Source of the DNA: Chondrinema litorale
GTDB lineage: Bacteria; Bacteroidota; Bacteroidia; Cytophagales; Flammeovirgaceae
Assembly (NCBI RefSeq): GCF_026250525.1
Contig: NZ_CP111043.1
Span: forward strand, 496,001 to 560,000
DNA: 64,000 nucleotides
Direction of reading: 5' to 3'
The notes under the pieces: generated by a model
What the model saw: only the letters and a program-made list of their open reading frames with translations
The model's database searches: none
Told to the model about the DNA's origin: nothing
In this document: in pieces, positions 63,068 through 64,000 of the stretch
Position numbering within the stretch: position 1 is the stretch's first letter
How the letters are laid out: the number at the start of each line of letters is the position of its first letter
Translations under genes and position numbers: made by a program

Positions 63068-64000
63068 TCAGGCAGGTTTTAACCTGCCTGTTTCTGTATA
63101 ATACACCTCATTGTTATCGAGCAGTATTTTCACTGTATTTAATATTTCATCTTTTCTATTTCTACCCAATTTATCTACCAACTCTTCTGGTGTTAGCAAA
63201 TCTTTTTTTAGTGTGTTAATTAATAAATCTGGAAGTGCTGAATCAACAGATTTACTCTTCCTTTTTTTAGCAATGCAGTTACCACAAATGCCGCATTCTT
63301 TTCGGGTAAATTCGCCAAAATACCTTAAAAGAATTGCTGTGTTACAGGTTTCTTTATCTTCTACATAATTAATTACAGCTTCTACTTTGTTTGCATAAGA
63401 TTTTTTTCTATCGTCGAGTAATTTCTTATTTACAGGTAGTTGATTTGCTAGAAAGCGTTCAGTTAAAAATAGTAGTTGCGGTATATCTTTTCTTTGCTCA
63501 TAAGCAATTACTCCTACATCATTTAAAGCTTCTAAATTTTTCTGAATGGTGAACGTATTCATTTTCATCAATTCAGCTAATTTCTTTTCATTGATATTGA
63601 TAAAATTATTGAGCAATTCGCCTCCATATACACGTAAAAGCATTTTTATCAACTTATCTGCATTTTTGTTAGCGACTTGAAACTCATACAATTTCTCATG
63701 ATTAAATAGAATTCTTAAGCGTGAGGGAGAATAAAAAGACTCATTAAACTGGATAAAATTTTGTTCTTCGAGCTTCTTAAGCGCATGGTATGTTTCCAAA
63801 TAGCCTAATTGAAAAGTCTTTACAAAATCTTCCAGATCGAAATCGTAACTTTCCATATAGCCACTTCCAACTGCAATTTTTAAATAATTTGATAGTGCCT
63901 GATAAACCTTTTTGATTGTATCTGCTGATGGATGAGAGATCTCAATATTATCTTTCAGTTGGAGTAAATCATTCTTATTATAAAGAACTACTGCATAAGC
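63068..64000 (-). CDS. recQ: RecQ-family ATP-dependent DNA helicase, C-terminal part
   Basis: Open to the window edge, so the N-terminal helicase domains lie outside; an internal ATG at 63856 is not the start. The visible 310 residues begin AYAVVLYNKND, the end of the RecA2 domain, and continue into the RecQ zinc module and winged helix. Zinc ligands are C in KETCNTAI, then CGICGNC (near 245 in the visible part). The tail (LLTPEELVDKLGRNRKDEIL) is a regulatory or HRDC-like part not well preserved. RecQ unwinds branched DNA in recombination and replication repair. Its 3' end overlaps a hairpin shared with the FAH gene. Confidence 0.9.
   Translation of the reverse strand, partial: AYAVVLYNKNDLLQLKDNIEISHPSADTIKKVYQALSNYLKIAVGSGYMESYDFDLEDFVKTFQLGYLETYHALKKLEEQNFIQFNESFYSPSRLRILFNHEKLYEFQVANKNADKLIKMLLRVYGGELLNNFININEKKLAELMKMNTFTIQKNLEALNDVGVIAYEQRKDIPQLLFLTERFLANQLPVNKKLLDDRKKSYANKVEAVINYVEDKETCNTAILLRYFGEFTRKECGICGNCIAKKRKSKSVDSALPDLLINTLKKDLLTPEELVDKLGRNRKDEILNTVKILLDNNEVYYTETGRLKPA
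63069..63090. terminator. Terminator between FAH gene and recQ (convergent)
   Basis: A perfect palindrome, 63069-63090, with GC-rich arms; the loop is short (TTTTAA at the centre). It overlaps the stop codon of recQ (63068-63070) and follows the FAH gene by 10 bases. Confidence 0.7.

Noticed and set aside
1..64000. tRNA, rRNA, CRISPR arrays, insertion sequences or prophage
   Set aside because: No tRNA T-loop plus acceptor pattern, no repeat-spacer series, no transposase or phage protein was seen on either strand.

Overview
The window is AT-rich DNA from a member of the Bacteroidota, most likely a marine member of the Cytophagales. The evidence is two SusC/SusD outer-membrane uptake pairs, promoters of the Bacteroidota type (TTG, a spacer of about 17-20 bases, then TAnnTTTG), almost no Shine-Dalgarno sequences, a Na+-translocating NADH:quinone reductase cluster, a methionine synthase split into two genes, and lineage-typical proteins (SiaB-like kinase, DUF4178 protein, paired amidohydrolases). 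I see no tRNA, rRNA, insertion sequence, CRISPR array or prophage. It reads as ordinary chromosome carrying many single genes and short operons.

Layout. 1-2965: the end of a susC and its susD. 3.0-6.0 kb: Maf pyrophosphatase, MoaD-like carrier, PduO-type cobalamin adenosyltransferase, then an unusual region (about 5.05-5.52 kb) with two mini-ORFs and a dense series of RNA hairpins ahead of a small membrane-protein gene. 6.0-9.0 kb: S-adenosylhomocysteinase and a two-gene membrane unit related to HTTM proteins. 9.1-13.8 kb: nqrABCDE, closed by a terminator with no nqrF. 13.9-17 kb: conserved hypothetical, SDR dehydrogenase, DUF1080 lipoprotein, DUF6503-like lipoprotein. 17.1-21.3 kb: PEP carboxylase; ECF sigma factor with a small membrane partner. 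21.3-27.7 kb: secreted GH2 glycosidase, M19 dipeptidase, LptF/LptG permease, thioredoxin-fold protein. 27.8-32.4 kb: flavin reductase, then a SAM-I riboswitch controlling split methionine synthase. 32.5-37.3 kb: small hypotheticals, VOC protein, DUF4178 protein with a lipoprotein. 37.4-44.5 kb: susC-susD-copper amine oxidase operon, with a terminator in its leader that points away from susC. 45.1-51.7 kb: beta-CASP nuclease-like enzyme, SiaB-like kinase, PKD lipoprotein, response regulator fused to a degenerate kinase, UlaG-like hydrolase, SDR. 52-54.6 kb: an unrecognised two-gene unit. 54.8-59.1 kb: two secreted amidohydrolases. 59.4-64 kb: SixA-like phosphatase, large secreted hypothetical, FAH-family hydrolase, and the C-terminal half of a RecQ helicase cut by the window edge.

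Functional links. The methyl cycle is represented twice: AhcY recycles S-adenosylhomocysteine and the SAM-responsive, B12-dependent MetH remakes methionine. The cobalamin adenosyltransferase is also a B12 enzyme but lies far away. Nqr supplies sodium-motive force and the TonB-dependent porins supply oligomer uptake. The amine oxidase downstream of the second SusCD pair suggests an uptake system for an amine-bearing substrate rather than a plain glycan. The most unusual non-coding features are the attenuator-like and multihelix leader region at 5.05-5.52 kb and the opposite-strand terminator in the susC leader near 44.45 kb.
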